A stretch of 64,000 nucleotides of DNA. It comes from Thalassobacillus sp043497085 (lineage in GTDB: Bacteria; Bacillota; Bacilli; Bacillales; Halobacillaceae). Each line of letters begins with the position of its first letter. Position 1 is the stretch's first letter. Position numbers and translations under genes: made by a program. A model generated the notes under the pieces. That model saw only the letters and a program-made list of their open reading frames with translations. It had not been told where the DNA came from and ran no database searches. This document shows, in pieces, positions 34,979 to 43,655 of this stretch. Where the stretch lies: NCBI GenBank assembly GCA_043497085.1, contig JBIEKI010000002.1, one strand, 5' to 3'.

Positions 34979-35266
34979 ATGAAACAGCAATACACTTTAG
35001 CTTATTTTCTAGAAGATTTATGGGCAAAAGGGTTCAAACTATCGGATGAAGATGTACGATTCATTTACTTTGGTATGAACTCAACTAATGCCCCTGTATG
35101 GAAAGTGATTATAGCTCTTAAGGCTACATTACAATTTCAACACACGTTCGACGGTAGTTTTTATATGGGTGTACTCGAACATATTTCTAAGCGGGGAATC
35201 AATTCTAAAAGGAAGGCATGGATGGTGCTGGAAGCGAAGGGCTTATCGAAGAGAAAAGCATTATAA
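34979..35266 (+). CDS. Unrecognised 95-aa protein
   Basis: ATG 34979 follows GAGGGTGGCGG. The product has an aromatic-rich N-terminal part (LAYFLEDLWAKGFKLSDEDV, then RFIYFGMN) and a basic C-terminus. It has no membrane span and no known motif. The good ribosome site and a location within the ypbQ-ypdQ neighbourhood support a real gene. I do not recognise it with certainty. Confidence 0.65.
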   Translation: MKQQYTLAYFLEDLWAKGFKLSDEDVRFIYFGMNSTNAPVWKVIIALKATLQFQHTFDGSFYMGVLEHISKRGINSKRKAWMVLEAKGLSKRKAL

Positions 35267-35331
35267 TGGTTATTAAAAAAGTGGCTCGTTGAAAGCCTTG
35301 GAATTTTTTAAAATTTCTTAAAGTACTAGAA

Positions 35332-35374
35332 AACCCGCTTGCGTTTCTTATGAAAGCAGGCGGGTTATTTTTTT
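35332..35374. terminator. Terminator between convergent genes
   Basis: AACCCGC pairs with GCGGGTT with an additional inner CTTGC / GCAGG-type pairing, followed by ATTTTTTT. It serves the plus-strand 95-aa gene and overlaps the end of the minus-strand RNase H-like gene. Confidence 0.75.
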
Positions 35375-35751
35375 AATGCCGCTCGGGCAAGCATATCAGC
35401 TTTTCCATTTTGTTTTTCTGGTATCCACTTATAAAATACAAATGGGAAACTGGATTGCAAGTGATTGATTTTTTCTAATAGTGGGAGGAACCGGTGATTT
35501 TTGGTATAGTTTTTTTCAAGCGTTTCAACTACAATCTTTGAATCGCTTCTAAACGATAATATATCACCAGGAAACTCATCACGACAGATTTCCAAGGCTT
35601 TGATCACTGCCCAGAACTCTGCCTCATGATTGGATAAATCCCCTAATTTAAAGGAAAATTCATGATGTTCCTTCCCGTTTTTAATAAAAACGCCAGCACT
35701 GCTGGGACCAGGATCCCCGGCAGCTGCTCCGTCTGTATAAACTTCGATCAT
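35365..35751 (-). CDS. RNase HI-like protein
   Basis: A 128-aa RNase H fold protein related to YpdQ/YpeP of B. subtilis. The four acidic residues are visible: YTDGAAAGDPGPSSAG, NHEAEFWAVIKALEI, FRSDSKIVVE and GKADMLARAAL. It therefore may retain RNA:DNA hybrid cleavage, although several Bacillus paralogues are inactive. AAGG precedes ATG 35751 by a few bases. Five bases after the queuosine transporter gene, so they form an operon. Confidence 0.87.
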   Translation of the reverse strand: MIEVYTDGAAAGDPGPSSAGVFIKNGKEHHEFSFKLGDLSNHEAEFWAVIKALEICRDEFPGDILSFRSDSKIVVETLEKNYTKNHRFLPLLEKINHLQSSFPFVFYKWIPEKQNGKADMLARAALKK

Positions 35752-35755
35752 CTCA

Positions 35756-36451
35756 TCATCCTTCCCTGACTATCGGCTTCTCATGATTGAAACGTTTGGC
35801 AATATATAAGAAAGGTGTATCTATGATTGCTACTAAGAATTTGATGAAATAAGTGGTCAGAAAAATTTCGAACCATATCTCTAAAGGGTAGAGGCCATAA
35901 AAAGCAATTCCACAGAAAATGGCCGTATCCAGCAATTGACTCATCATTGTGCTGCCGTTGTTTCTTACCCAAAGCCAACGATCCCCATGAAAGAGACGCT
36001 TCAATTTCGAATAGATCCACACATCAAAATACTGACTTACGATATATGCAAGCAGGCTGCCAATGGCAATTTGCGGAACGATGCCGAACAATGTGCGAAG
36101 CGCCGGCTGGGCGATATCCTCTTGTCCTGGTGTAAACAAAAGAGCAAGCTGCATCATTACCGTCATGGCTATCAATGTAGAAAATCCCATCCAAACGGCC
36201 TGTTTTGCTGCTTTCTTTCCGTATTTTTCATTTAATATATCCGTAGCCAAAAAGGCTGTCCCATATATGATGTTTCCTAATGTGGCTGTTACGCCGAATA
36301 ATTCGATTGTTTTGACCACTTGAATATTAGCGATTACGGTCGCCATCCCGATCCATACTAACAGACCGAAACGCCCGAATATACGGTACATAATGAGCAA
36401 TAAGGTGAAGTTCACTCCAGCGAAAAGCACCCAAAGCCATTCATTTGCCAT
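35756..36451 (-). CDS. ypdP: Queuosine precursor transporter (YhhQ/YpdP family)
   Basis: A membrane importer for queuosine precursors (preQ0/preQ1) of the VUT family, with about 6 spans. GNIIYGTAFLATDILNEKYG is the family signature (TDxxxExYGKK), and SQYFDVWIYSKLK and LLDTAIFCGIAFYG follow. ATG 36451 lies 8 bases after AGGAGG; the longer frame to 36571 would run through a riboswitch and is rejected. Length 231 aa. Control by the preQ1 riboswitch directly upstream agrees with the transport role. Confidence 0.92.
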   Translation of the reverse strand: MANEWLWVLFAGVNFTLLLIMYRIFGRFGLLVWIGMATVIANIQVVKTIELFGVTATLGNIIYGTAFLATDILNEKYGKKAAKQAVWMGFSTLIAMTVMMQLALLFTPGQEDIAQPALRTLFGIVPQIAIGSLLAYIVSQYFDVWIYSKLKRLFHGDRWLWVRNNGSTMMSQLLDTAIFCGIAFYGLYPLEIWFEIFLTTYFIKFLVAIIDTPFLYIAKRFNHEKPIVREG

Positions 36452-36458
36452 GTTCATT

Positions 36459-36500
36459 TCCTCCTTAGTTTTGATGACGCGGGAATTTTCGAACCGCGCG
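36459..36500 (-). promoter_or_regulatory. PreQ1-I riboswitch
   Basis: On the minus strand CGCGG (36498-36494) pairs with CCGCG (36482-36478) to form P1, enclosing the loop TTCGAAAATTC. The A-rich tail ends CAAAACTAAGGAGG (36473-36460), almost the same as the AAAAAACTAAGG tail of the B. subtilis queC aptamer. The tail pairs back into the loop to make the H-type pseudoknot on ligand binding. As the ribosome site AGGAGG is in the tail, ligand should shut off translation of ypdP. Confidence 0.82.
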
Positions 36501-36556
36501 GTTTTATGAAATAAACCGTACTCATTATACGTTTCCCTTAATACGAAAACAAATGA

Positions 36557-36585
36557 AAAAGCGGCAATCATTTTGATTGCCGCTT
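36557..36585 (-). terminator. Terminator of the cold-shock gene
   Basis: AAGCGGCAATCA and TGATTGCCGCTT form a 12-bp stem. On the minus strand it is followed by TTTCATTT. Confidence 0.85.
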
Positions 36586-36603
36586 GGTATATTTTGGTTT
36601 AAA

Positions 36604-36804
36604 TTAGTTTTTTTCTACGTTGGCAGCTTGAGGTCCACGGTCGCCTTCGACGATTTCGAAAGTGACAGATTGACCTTCTTCTAGAGATTTAAAGCCTTCT
36701 TCGTTGATAGCAGAGAAGTGTACGAATACATCGTCGCCACCTTCTACTTGAATGAAGCCATAACCTTTTTCTGCGTTAAACCATTTTACTGTACCGTTTT
36801 GCAT
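36604..36804 (-). CDS. cspD: Cold-shock protein (CspB/CspD type)
   Basis: A 66-aa single-strand nucleic-acid chaperone. RNP1 KGYGFIQV and RNP2 VFVHFSAI are intact, and the ends MQNGTVKWFNAEKG and GPQAANVEKN are typical. ATG 36804 is 8 bases after AGGAGG; the longer frame runs into the leader. A promoter near 36907-36936 gives a leader of about 95 bases, as is common for csp genes under post-transcriptional control. Confidence 0.95.
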   Translation of the reverse strand: MQNGTVKWFNAEKGYGFIQVEGGDDVFVHFSAINEEGFKSLEEGQSVTFEIVEGDRGPQAANVEKN

Positions 36805-36906
36805 GATAAAAATCCTCCTAAAATCTTGCACGTAACACGTGTTAATTACAAAATCGATGGAATCGATATCCTTAATAGATACCCATTCATCGTTTTGCTT
36901 GTATCC

Positions 36907-36936
36907 AATATAGCTTATAAGGGCTTTTATTGTCAA
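36907..36936 (-). promoter_or_regulatory. Sigma-A promoter of the cold-shock gene
   Basis: On the minus strand TTGACA (36936-36931), 18 bases, TATATT (36912-36907). It predicts a long 5' leader before ATG 36804. Confidence 0.75.
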
Positions 36937-37077
36937 GGAGGATTAGAAAATCTGTAATAAAATATTCTTTTTGTTCACCTTCCTGTTTTGTCAGAAAATT
37001 TAATCTTTATCCCTGGATATAAACATCTCGACTTAACTAAGGTAGAATGGAAATTATACATAGAAGGGGGTTTGAAC

Positions 37078-38748
37078 ATGAAAACGGATATAGAAATAGC
37101 ACAGGAAGCCAGGATGAAACCGATTGAAGAGATCACGAAAATGTTAGCGCTTACAAAGGAAGATTGGGAACCTTATGGTCACTATAAGGCCAAACTTTCT
37201 GATCAATTGCTTGAAAAGCTTGAGGACAGGCCGGATGGCAAAGTCATTTTGACAACATCGATCAACCCCACACCGGCAGGAGAAGGGAAGTCCACGGTTA
37301 CCGTAGGGTTAGGACAAGCATTAAATAAAATAGATAAAAAGGCGATCATTGCTTTACGTGAGCCATCATTAGGCCCAACGATGGGATTGAAAGGCGGGGC
37401 AGCTGGAGGCGGCTATTCCCAGGTCGTCCCAATGCAGGACATCAACCTGCATTTTACAGGAGACATCCATGCGATTACGACAGCGAATAATGCACTTTCC
37501 GCATTTATTGATAATCATATCCATCAAGGCAATGAGTTGAATATCGATCCGCGAAGAGTGGAGTGGAAGCGGGTAATGGATTTGAACGACCGGGCATTAA
37601 GAAATGTTGTCGTAGGACTCGGCGGGCCTGTACAGGGAATGCCGCGGGAAGACGGGTTCAACATTACCGTAGCTTCAGAAATTATGGCTGTTTTATGTCT
37701 GGCAAAGAATATGAATGATTTGAAACAGCGTCTTGCGAGAATTTTGATCGGATATACGTACGATAAGGAACCAGTGACTGTCGGCCAACTGGGATATGAA
37801 GGAGCACTGGCCCTGTTGTTAAAAGATGCGATCAAGCCTAATCTGGTGCAGACACTTGAAAATACCCCGGCTATCATACATGGCGGTCCATTCGCTAATA
37901 TCGCACATGGCTGTAATAGTGTTGTAGCCACAAAGATCGCTGCTAAGCTTGGCGACTACGTAGTGACTGAAGCGGGATTCGGCGCTGATTTAGGAGCTGA
38001 GAAATTCATTGATATCAAGACTCGTGCCGGTGAATTTGAACCAGATGCTGTAGTGATCGTAGCTACCATTCGGGCGTTGAAAATGCATGGAGGCAAGGAT
38101 AAAAAAGACCTTGCTGAAGAAGATCTGGAAGCATTGAAAAATGGCATGGAGAACTTGAAAAAGCATATGGAAACAATCGAAGGTTTCGGTCTTCCATACG
38201 TCATCGCCATCAACAAATTCCCGACCGATACAGAAGAAGAAGTGAACTTTGTCCATCACTGGTGTGAATCAAGAAACGCACTCGTATCCTTAGTAGATGT
38301 ATTTGCCGAAGGCGGGGAAGGCGGAGTGGATCTCGCCTATAAAGTCGTTCAAGTCTGTGAAACGGAAGAAACAAACCTTCAATACGTGTATGAGCTGGAG
38401 GATAATTTAGAGCTGAAAATTCGTAAAATCGCCCAAAAAGTATATGGGGCCGCTGATATTGAACTTTCTCCTAAAGCCAAAAAGCAGCTGGTACAATATG
38501 AGAAGCTCGGTTTTGGCAACTTACCTGTCTGCATGGCGAAAACCCAATATTCTCTATCAGATGATCCGACATTATTGGGACGGCCGAAAGATTTTACTGT
38601 CACGATTAGAGAATTACGTGCTTCCGCAGGCGCTGGTTTCATCGTCGTTTTAACTGGTGCTATCATGACGATGCCTGGGCTTCCGAAAAAACCAGCAGCT
38701 CTGAACATGAATGTAAGCGATGACGGCACAATCACCGGATTGTTCTAA
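37078..38748 (+). CDS. fhs: Formate--tetrahydrofolate ligase
   Basis: Fhs makes 10-formyl-THF from formate, THF and ATP for purine and fMet synthesis. TPAGEGKSTVTVGLGQAL is the nucleotide loop; REPSLGPTMGLKGGAAGGGY and TGDIHAITTANNALSAFIDN are signature regions. ATG 37078 follows GAAGGGGG by 8 bases; the longer frame from 36988 is unsupported. Length 556 aa is normal. Together with ThyA and DfrA further on, the window carries several steps of folate one-carbon metabolism. Confidence 0.96.
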   Translation: MKTDIEIAQEARMKPIEEITKMLALTKEDWEPYGHYKAKLSDQLLEKLEDRPDGKVILTTSINPTPAGEGKSTVTVGLGQALNKIDKKAIIALREPSLGPTMGLKGGAAGGGYSQVVPMQDINLHFTGDIHAITTANNALSAFIDNHIHQGNELNIDPRRVEWKRVMDLNDRALRNVVVGLGGPVQGMPREDGFNITVASEIMAVLCLAKNMNDLKQRLARILIGYTYDKEPVTVGQLGYEGALALLLKDAIKPNLVQTLENTPAIIHGGPFANIAHGCNSVVATKIAAKLGDYVVTEAGFGADLGAEKFIDIKTRAGEFEPDAVVIVATIRALKMHGGKDKKDLAEEDLEALKNGMENLKKHMETIEGFGLPYVIAINKFPTDTEEEVNFVHHWCESRNALVSLVDVFAEGGEGGVDLAYKVVQVCETEETNLQYVYELEDNLELKIRKIAQKVYGAADIELSPKAKKQLVQYEKLGFGNLPVCMAKTQYSLSDDPTLLGRPKDFTVTIRELRASAGAGFIVVLTGAIMTMPGLPKKPAALNMNVSDDGTITGLF

Positions 38749-38775
38749 AATCAAATAAGCTAAAATGAACCAGGC

Positions 38776-38810
38776 AAAATCTCCCCAGCTGAATAGCGGG
38801 GAGATTTTTG
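38776..38810 (+). terminator. Terminator of fhs
   Basis: AAAATCTCCCC pairs with GGGGAGATTTT around an 11-base loop, with a T run. Confidence 0.9.
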
Positions 38811-38851
38811 CTACAATCAAGAGAATCATGGAGTGTATGAGGTGATAGACA

Positions 38852-39712
38852 ATGTCCATAAAAATAGGAGTAACTGGCTGGGGAGATCATGAACTTCTTT
38901 ATGATGATCGTGTCGCCTCTGGGGATAAGCTATCTGCTTATGCTTCCCATTTTCCCGTTGTGGAAGTGGATACAGCTTTTTACGCGATTCAGCCTGAAAA
39001 AAATTACCGGAAGTGGCTGAGTCAGACTCCTGAAAATTTTTCATTCGTAATTAAAGCCTATCAAAAACTGACAGGTCATGATCGTGACAAACTGACGATA
39101 CAGGAAGCGAAAGCGTTGATGGAGGAATATCGGGAATCGATTCAGCCTGTCGTGGAGGCGGGCAAGTTAAATGCACTATTGTTTCAGTTTCCTCCCTGGT
39201 TCGATGTTCGTAAAGACCATATTAAAAAGCTGAAAACAATCAGAGAGTGGCTGCCTGACCTTCCGTTAGCACTGGAGTTCCGTAACCAGTCCTGGTTCGA
39301 TCCAAAATATAAACAACAGACGCTCGATTTCATGAAGGAAGAAAAATGGATTCATACAATCGTCGATGAACCGCAGGCAGGAGAAAATTCTGTGCCGACG
39401 ATCCTCGAACCCACCCATCCGGAAAAGACCTTGGTTCGCTTTCACGGCCGGAACGTTCATGGATGGAACCGCAATGGCCGGGAAGGTAAAGACTGGCGAG
39501 CTGTTCGCTTTCTTTATCGGTATAACGAGAAAGAATTAGAAGAATGGGTGGAAAATATAAAAAAAATCGAGCAGCAAACCAAGGACATCACCATCTTTTT
39601 TAATAATAATTCTGGCGGCGATGCTGCAGCTAATGCCAAACAGTTGATTGACATGATGGATATAAACTATGAAAATCTTAACCCTAGACAAATGGACTTA
39701 TTCAACTTTTAG
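38852..39712 (+). CDS. DUF72 TIM-barrel protein (YunF-like)
   Basis: A 286-aa cytoplasmic protein of the DUF72/YecE family, a TIM-barrel fold of unknown activity. GVTGWGDHELLYDD at the start, EVDTAFYAIQPEKNYRKWLS, FQFPPWFDV, LALEFRNQSWF, and the late HGRNVHGWNR and TIFFNNNSGGDAAANAKQL are conserved. Start ATG 38852 follows GAGGTGATAG. Single gene after the fhs terminator. Confidence 0.9.
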   Translation: MSIKIGVTGWGDHELLYDDRVASGDKLSAYASHFPVVEVDTAFYAIQPEKNYRKWLSQTPENFSFVIKAYQKLTGHDRDKLTIQEAKALMEEYRESIQPVVEAGKLNALLFQFPPWFDVRKDHIKKLKTIREWLPDLPLALEFRNQSWFDPKYKQQTLDFMKEEKWIHTIVDEPQAGENSVPTILEPTHPEKTLVRFHGRNVHGWNRNGREGKDWRAVRFLYRYNEKELEEWVENIKKIEQQTKDITIFFNNNSGGDAAANAKQLIDMMDINYENLNPRQMDLFNF

Positions 39713-40277
39713 GCTTTGTTAAACGTTATGATTTTTCATAACATTCGACTGTAGGGCCGTAAAGTCGAAGACTTCATTTCGAGATGTTTGTCTGAATAGC
39801 GGTCCGGTGGGGAACGACTCCCTTTCCGCGGGCATGCGCTGAGCCTCCTCAGACTTCGTCTTCCGGGGTCTCACCTGTCATTTTCATCCCGCAGGAGTCT
39901 CGCCGTTCCCCTCCGGACCTTGCCATAGAAAGTTCTCGAAATCACACTTGTGAAACAGCCCTAGGATGTTGAAAAAAGACGCTGTCCCCTTTGTATACTT
40001 TGTAAATGCAACAGTATGAATGTAGTTGGACATTCTTTCTCTTTTTGAAGGACCGTTTATTACTAAACTGGCTGGATGGGAAGGGAAACGGCGAGACTCC
40101 CGCGGGAGAAGGGGCTAGGCGAGATCCCACAGGGCGAAGCCCGAGGAAGCTTGCCAGGTCCCCCGCAGGAAAGCGAGTCGTTTCCAAGACCATCCCATTA
40201 CTCTCATGGTAACGGGTCCAACTATCTCGAAACTGAGTCTCCAGCAATCGGGAGCTAAACTGTAAAATCAACACTGA
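39713..40277. repeat. Composite inverted repeat element, copy 3
   Basis: Left arm 39745-39930 (CCTTTCCGCGGGCATGCGCT, TCTCACCTGTCATTTTCATC, GGAGTCTCGCCGTTCCCC) and right arm 40066-40260 (GGCGAGACTCCCGCGGGAGA, AAAGCGAGTCGTTTCC) are inverted relative to each other, as in copies 1 and 2. The right end, CTCGAAACTGAGTCTCCAGC then AACTGTAAAATCAACACTG, is the reverse complement of the left end of copy 1. Frames across it are artefacts. Confidence 0.85.
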
Positions 40278-40310
40278 GATTTAACAGAACCAATTTTAAG
40301 GAGAAGTTTA

Positions 40311-40907
40311 ATGAATGAAAGCAATGTAATAGAAAAAATCGAATGCTATGTTAAGGAATTGTTTGAAGACGATGTTACAGGGCATGACTACTTTCATATG
40401 AGACGGGTAGCCAGACAGGCACGGGAACTGGCTGAACAGGAAGGGGCAGATACTTTTCTTGCCGAAGCTGCCGGCTGGCTGCATGATATTGGAGATGCTA
40501 AATTATTCGATGACCCTACGCATGCAAAAAAAGTGATGAACGACTATTTGAAAAAACTTAATTTGCCCGCTGAAAGAATCGCTGACATCGAAGCGGCTAT
40601 TGAGGATGTATCTTTTTCAAAAGGAAAAGTACCTGAGTCACTCGAAGGCAGAATTGTACAGGATGCCGATCGTCTTGACGCCATCGGTGCAATAGGTATT
40701 GCGAGGACATTCGCTTTCGGTGGGGCAAAAGGTCAATTGATTTACGATGAACAGGAAGGAAAGACATCGATCCAGCACTTTTATGATAAATTACTGAAGC
40801 TTAGTGAAAAAATGAATACGAATGCTGCAAGGAAAATTGCATTAGAACGCCATGAATTCATGGAAATGTATTTACGGCAATTTTATTGTGAGTGGTACAC
40901 AGAATAA
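40311..40907 (+). CDS. ypgQ: HD-domain phosphohydrolase (YpgQ-like)
   Basis: A 198-aa metal-dependent phosphohydrolase of the HD superfamily. The ligands are His25 in GHDYFHMRRV, His58-Asp59 in AGWLHDIGD and Asp123 in DADRLDAIGAIG. It matches YpgQ/YedJ-type stand-alone HD proteins, which show (pyro)phosphohydrolase activity on nucleotides. AAGGAGAAG precedes ATG 40311. Downstream is thyA. Confidence 0.87.
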   Translation: MNESNVIEKIECYVKELFEDDVTGHDYFHMRRVARQARELAEQEGADTFLAEAAGWLHDIGDAKLFDDPTHAKKVMNDYLKKLNLPAERIADIEAAIEDVSFSKGKVPESLEGRIVQDADRLDAIGAIGIARTFAFGGAKGQLIYDEQEGKTSIQHFYDKLLKLSEKMNTNAARKIALERHEFMEMYLRQFYCEWYTE

Positions 40908-40949
40908 TGTTAAAATGAGAGAAAATAATTCGACAAGGAGTGACTGGAC

Positions 40950-41909
40950 ATGACAACTGGAGAGCGGGCTTATTTAGAAATGTGCCAGGAAGTGTTAGAG
41001 AATGGGACGAAAAAGGGAGATCGAACTGGTACAGGTACATATTCATCGTTCGGAAAACAATTACGCTTCGACCTCTCAGAGGGTTTTCCATTACTGACAA
41101 CAAAGCGCGTACCTTTCCGCCTGATAGCAAGTGAGTTGCTTTGGTTCATCAAAGGGGACACCAATATTCGTTATCTTTTGCAGCATAATAATAACATCTG
41201 GAACGAATGGGCGTTTAAAAAATGGGTCGAGAGTGATGAGTATGATGGCCCTGATATGACGGACTTCGGTATCCGAAGTCAACAGGATGAATCGTTCAAG
41301 ACGGTATATCAGGAGCAGATGGAACGTTTCAAACAGTTGATTTTAGACGATGATCGATTTGCAGAAACCTTTGGTGACTTAGGTTCTGTATACGGCAAGC
41401 AATGGCGCGCCTGGAAAACATCGCAGGGAGAGACATTGGATCAGCTTCAAGAGGTGATCGAAAATATCAAAAATAACCCGGATTCCAGAAGACATATCGT
41501 TACGGCATGGAATCCTGAAGATGTTCCCTCTAATATGGCTCTACCACCATGTCATACGATGTTCCAATTCTATGTGGCGGATGGTAAACTTTCCTGCCAG
41601 TTGTACCAGCGGAGCGGAGATATTTTCCTTGGCGTCCCGTTCAACATTGCCAGCTACGCCCTGTTGACTTACCTGGTAGCCCATACGTGCGGACTGGAGC
41701 CTGGAGAGTTCATCCATACGCTAGGGGATGCCCATATATATACAAACCATACCGAACAAGTAAAAACACAATTGGCTCGTGAACCGAGAGCATTCCCGAC
41801 GCTGAAACTGAATCAAGAAAAGACTTCCATATTTGATTTTGAAATGGAAGACATGAAAATAGAAGGTTATGATCCACATCCAGGCATTAAAGCACTTGTT
41901 GCGGTTTAG
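40950..41909 (+). CDS. thyA: Thymidylate synthase, long (ThyA/L. casei type)
   Basis: Converts dUMP and methylene-THF to dTMP and DHF. Catalytic Cys201 in LPPCHTMFQFY; RSGDIFLGVPFNIASYA and HTLGDAHIYTNH are conserved. Length 319 aa is longer than the usual 264 because of an extra segment of about 50 residues around 88-140 (ESDEYDGPDMTDFGIRSQQD and following), as in the Lactobacillus casei enzyme. Start ATG 40950 follows AAGGAGTG. dfrA follows 14 bases later and recycles the DHF produced. Confidence 0.96.
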   Translation: MTTGERAYLEMCQEVLENGTKKGDRTGTGTYSSFGKQLRFDLSEGFPLLTTKRVPFRLIASELLWFIKGDTNIRYLLQHNNNIWNEWAFKKWVESDEYDGPDMTDFGIRSQQDESFKTVYQEQMERFKQLILDDDRFAETFGDLGSVYGKQWRAWKTSQGETLDQLQEVIENIKNNPDSRRHIVTAWNPEDVPSNMALPPCHTMFQFYVADGKLSCQLYQRSGDIFLGVPFNIASYALLTYLVAHTCGLEPGEFIHTLGDAHIYTNHTEQVKTQLAREPRAFPTLKLNQEKTSIFDFEMEDMKIEGYDPHPGIKALVAV

Positions 41910-41923
41910 AAGGGAGCACTGAA

Positions 41924-42418
41924 ATGATATCACTACTATTTGCAATGGACCGGAATCATGTCATGGGGAAAGACAATGACCTCCCCTGGCATTTACCGAA
42001 TGATTTGAAATTCTTTAAAGAAAAAACAATCGGACATACCATTATAATGGGAAGAAAAACCTACGAATCCTTCAACCGGCCATTACCGAAAAGAGAGAAT
42101 GTCATCCTGACAAAAGATGAGACCTATCAGCAGCCAGGGTGTAAAATCATCCATGATATCAGCGAAATACTGAAGTGGAATGAAGAAAACCCTGATACGG
42201 AGTGGTTCGTCATCGGTGGGAGTGTATTGTTTGAACAAATTCTTGATCAAGCGGATCGTATGTATATGACCTACATCGATGAAACTTTTCAAGGAGATAC
42301 CTATTTCCCGGAGTACCAGGAAGATGAGTGGGAATTGACGCATGAAGAAAAAGGCGTCAAGGATGAGAAAAATCCGTATGATTATTATTTCCGCACCTAT
42401 GATCGGGTGACCAGGTAA
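41924..42418 (+). CDS. dfrA: Dihydrofolate reductase
   Basis: Regenerates THF from DHF with NADPH. FAMDRNHVMGKDNDLPWHLPND holds the active-site loop in two parts, with Asp27-equivalent in LPND; IIMGRKTYESF binds NADPH and VIGGSVLFEQ the other side. Length 164 aa. GAAGGGAG precedes ATG 41924. The stop overlaps the mobA start (TAATG). Confidence 0.96.
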   Translation: MISLLFAMDRNHVMGKDNDLPWHLPNDLKFFKEKTIGHTIIMGRKTYESFNRPLPKRENVILTKDETYQQPGCKIIHDISEILKWNEENPDTEWFVIGGSVLFEQILDQADRMYMTYIDETFQGDTYFPEYQEDEWELTHEEKGVKDEKNPYDYYFRTYDRVTR

Positions 42419-43017
42419 TGACAGACTATTGTGGCGTCTTATTAGCCGGCGGGCAATCAAGCAGAATGGGCACGGATAAAGCGCTGCTTGAACTCGGAGG
42501 GCTTAAGACAATTCAATGGGTGGACGAGAGTCTTCGTAAGATAACGGATCAGAGGGTTATCATCACCAATCAGAAGGAACGCTTTTCTTTTGTGGACATT
42601 CCTTCTTACCCGGATGTATTTGAAGGAGAAGGGCCGATGGCGGGACTGCATGCCGCGATTCACTATCGTACCTCTGATTATTACCTGCTCTCCGCCTGTG
42701 ATACTCCTTTCCTTTCTCCTGCTGTTTATGAAGTTTTGAAACAGCAGGTGGCGGGGCATGATATTGCCATCCCCGTTTTCAATGGGAAATTCCACCCGAT
42801 GTCAGGCGTTTATTCAGCAGAGGTTTATAAGAAAACAGGAGAGCTTTTAAATCAGGGTAAGCGAAGCATGAAGGCGCTATTCGACGAAGCAGATACCGTG
42901 TTTGTCGACCATTTTCCCTCCATTGATAAAGTTGAACAGGAGAGGCATTTTTTTAATATGAATTACCCGAGTGACTATGAGAAAGCGCAGGAAATTGTAA
43001 AAATAATCAAGAGTTGA
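42418..43017 (+). CDS. mobA: Molybdenum cofactor guanylyltransferase
   Basis: MobA attaches GMP to molybdopterin. LLAGGQSSRMGTDKALLEL is the GTP-binding signature; GEGPMAGLHAAI and SACDTPFLSP (metal aspartate) follow. Length 199 aa. Start overlaps the dfrA stop by one base, so it is translated in the thyA-dfrA-mobA transcript. No other molybdopterin gene is in the window. The tat genes downstream could export molybdoenzymes, which is inference. Confidence 0.93.
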   Translation: MTDYCGVLLAGGQSSRMGTDKALLELGGLKTIQWVDESLRKITDQRVIITNQKERFSFVDIPSYPDVFEGEGPMAGLHAAIHYRTSDYYLLSACDTPFLSPAVYEVLKQQVAGHDIAIPVFNGKFHPMSGVYSAEVYKKTGELLNQGKRSMKALFDEADTVFVDHFPSIDKVEQERHFFNMNYPSDYEKAQEIVKIIKS

Positions 43018-43197
43018 AAGACATGGCTCGTATTCCGTGATAGAATGTAGTTGCTTGAGACAAGACTTGCATAAACAATCGAACATTTTATGACAACAGT
43101 GAAAAAACTACAGTATTTCAAGTGCGAAACCGTTATAATGGGACCATGAGAAATTGTTTCGATCATGTAATCTATTTTGGGAAGGATGGTGAAAGGA

Positions 43198-43413
43198 ATG
43201 TTAACAAGTATCGGTGTACCAGGGTTGATTTTGATTTTAGTCATTGCGTTGGTTATTTTCGGCCCATCAAAACTTCCTGAAATAGGTAAAGCTGCTGGCC
43301 AGACTTTAAGTGAATTTAAAAAGTCAGCGAAAGATATGACTGGCGATGTAGCCAGTGATGTTAAAGAAGTAAAACAAGCGTTTAAGGATGATCACCAATC
43401 ATCGGGTAAATAA
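43198..43413 (+). CDS. tatA: Twin-arginine translocase subunit TatA, copy 1
   Basis: A pore-forming Tat component: one short N-terminal membrane helix (VPGLILILVIALVIFG), the conserved FGPSKLPEIGKAAG hinge and amphipathic helix, and a charged tail. 71 aa from ATG 43198, preceded by AAGGATGG; starts at 43177 or 43186 would lengthen the N-terminus beyond family norms. TATAAT at 43134-43139 may be its -10. Confidence 0.93.
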   Translation: MLTSIGVPGLILILVIALVIFGPSKLPEIGKAAGQTLSEFKKSAKDMTGDVASDVKEVKQAFKDDHQSSGK

Positions 43414-43438
43414 ATAATCTCTCTTAGAGGTGATAGTT

Positions 43439-43627
43439 ATGTTCAGCAACATCGGCGTTCCGGGTCTTATATTGATTCTGGTTATTGCATTAGTCATTTT
43501 CGGCCCATCCAAGCTGCCTGAAATAGGTAAAGCGGTAGGCAGTTCCTTAAAAGAGTTCAAGAAAGCCACCAATGATATGATGTCGGATGATGATAAAAAG
43601 TCAGACGATAAAAATGAAAACAAATAA
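43439..43627 (+). CDS. tatA: Twin-arginine translocase subunit TatA, copy 2
   Basis: A second TatA of 62 aa directly after the first, 25 bases apart. The N-terminal 35 residues are nearly identical to copy 1 (IGVPGLILILVIALVIFGPS), while the acidic/lysine tails differ (DDDKKSDDKNENK). Start ATG 43439 follows TAGAGGTGA. A recent tandem duplication with tail divergence is likely. Gram-positive TatA often also covers the TatB role. Confidence 0.92.
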   Translation: MFSNIGVPGLILILVIALVIFGPSKLPEIGKAVGSSLKEFKKATNDMMSDDDKKSDDKNENK

Positions 43628-43655
43628 TAAAGTATACGAGGAAGGTGTAAGGGGC

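Noticed and set aside
36452..36571. Longer N-terminus for the queuosine transporter
   Set aside because: It would be translated through the preQ1 aptamer and lacks a ribosome site; the AGGAGG-supported start at 36451 fits the family.
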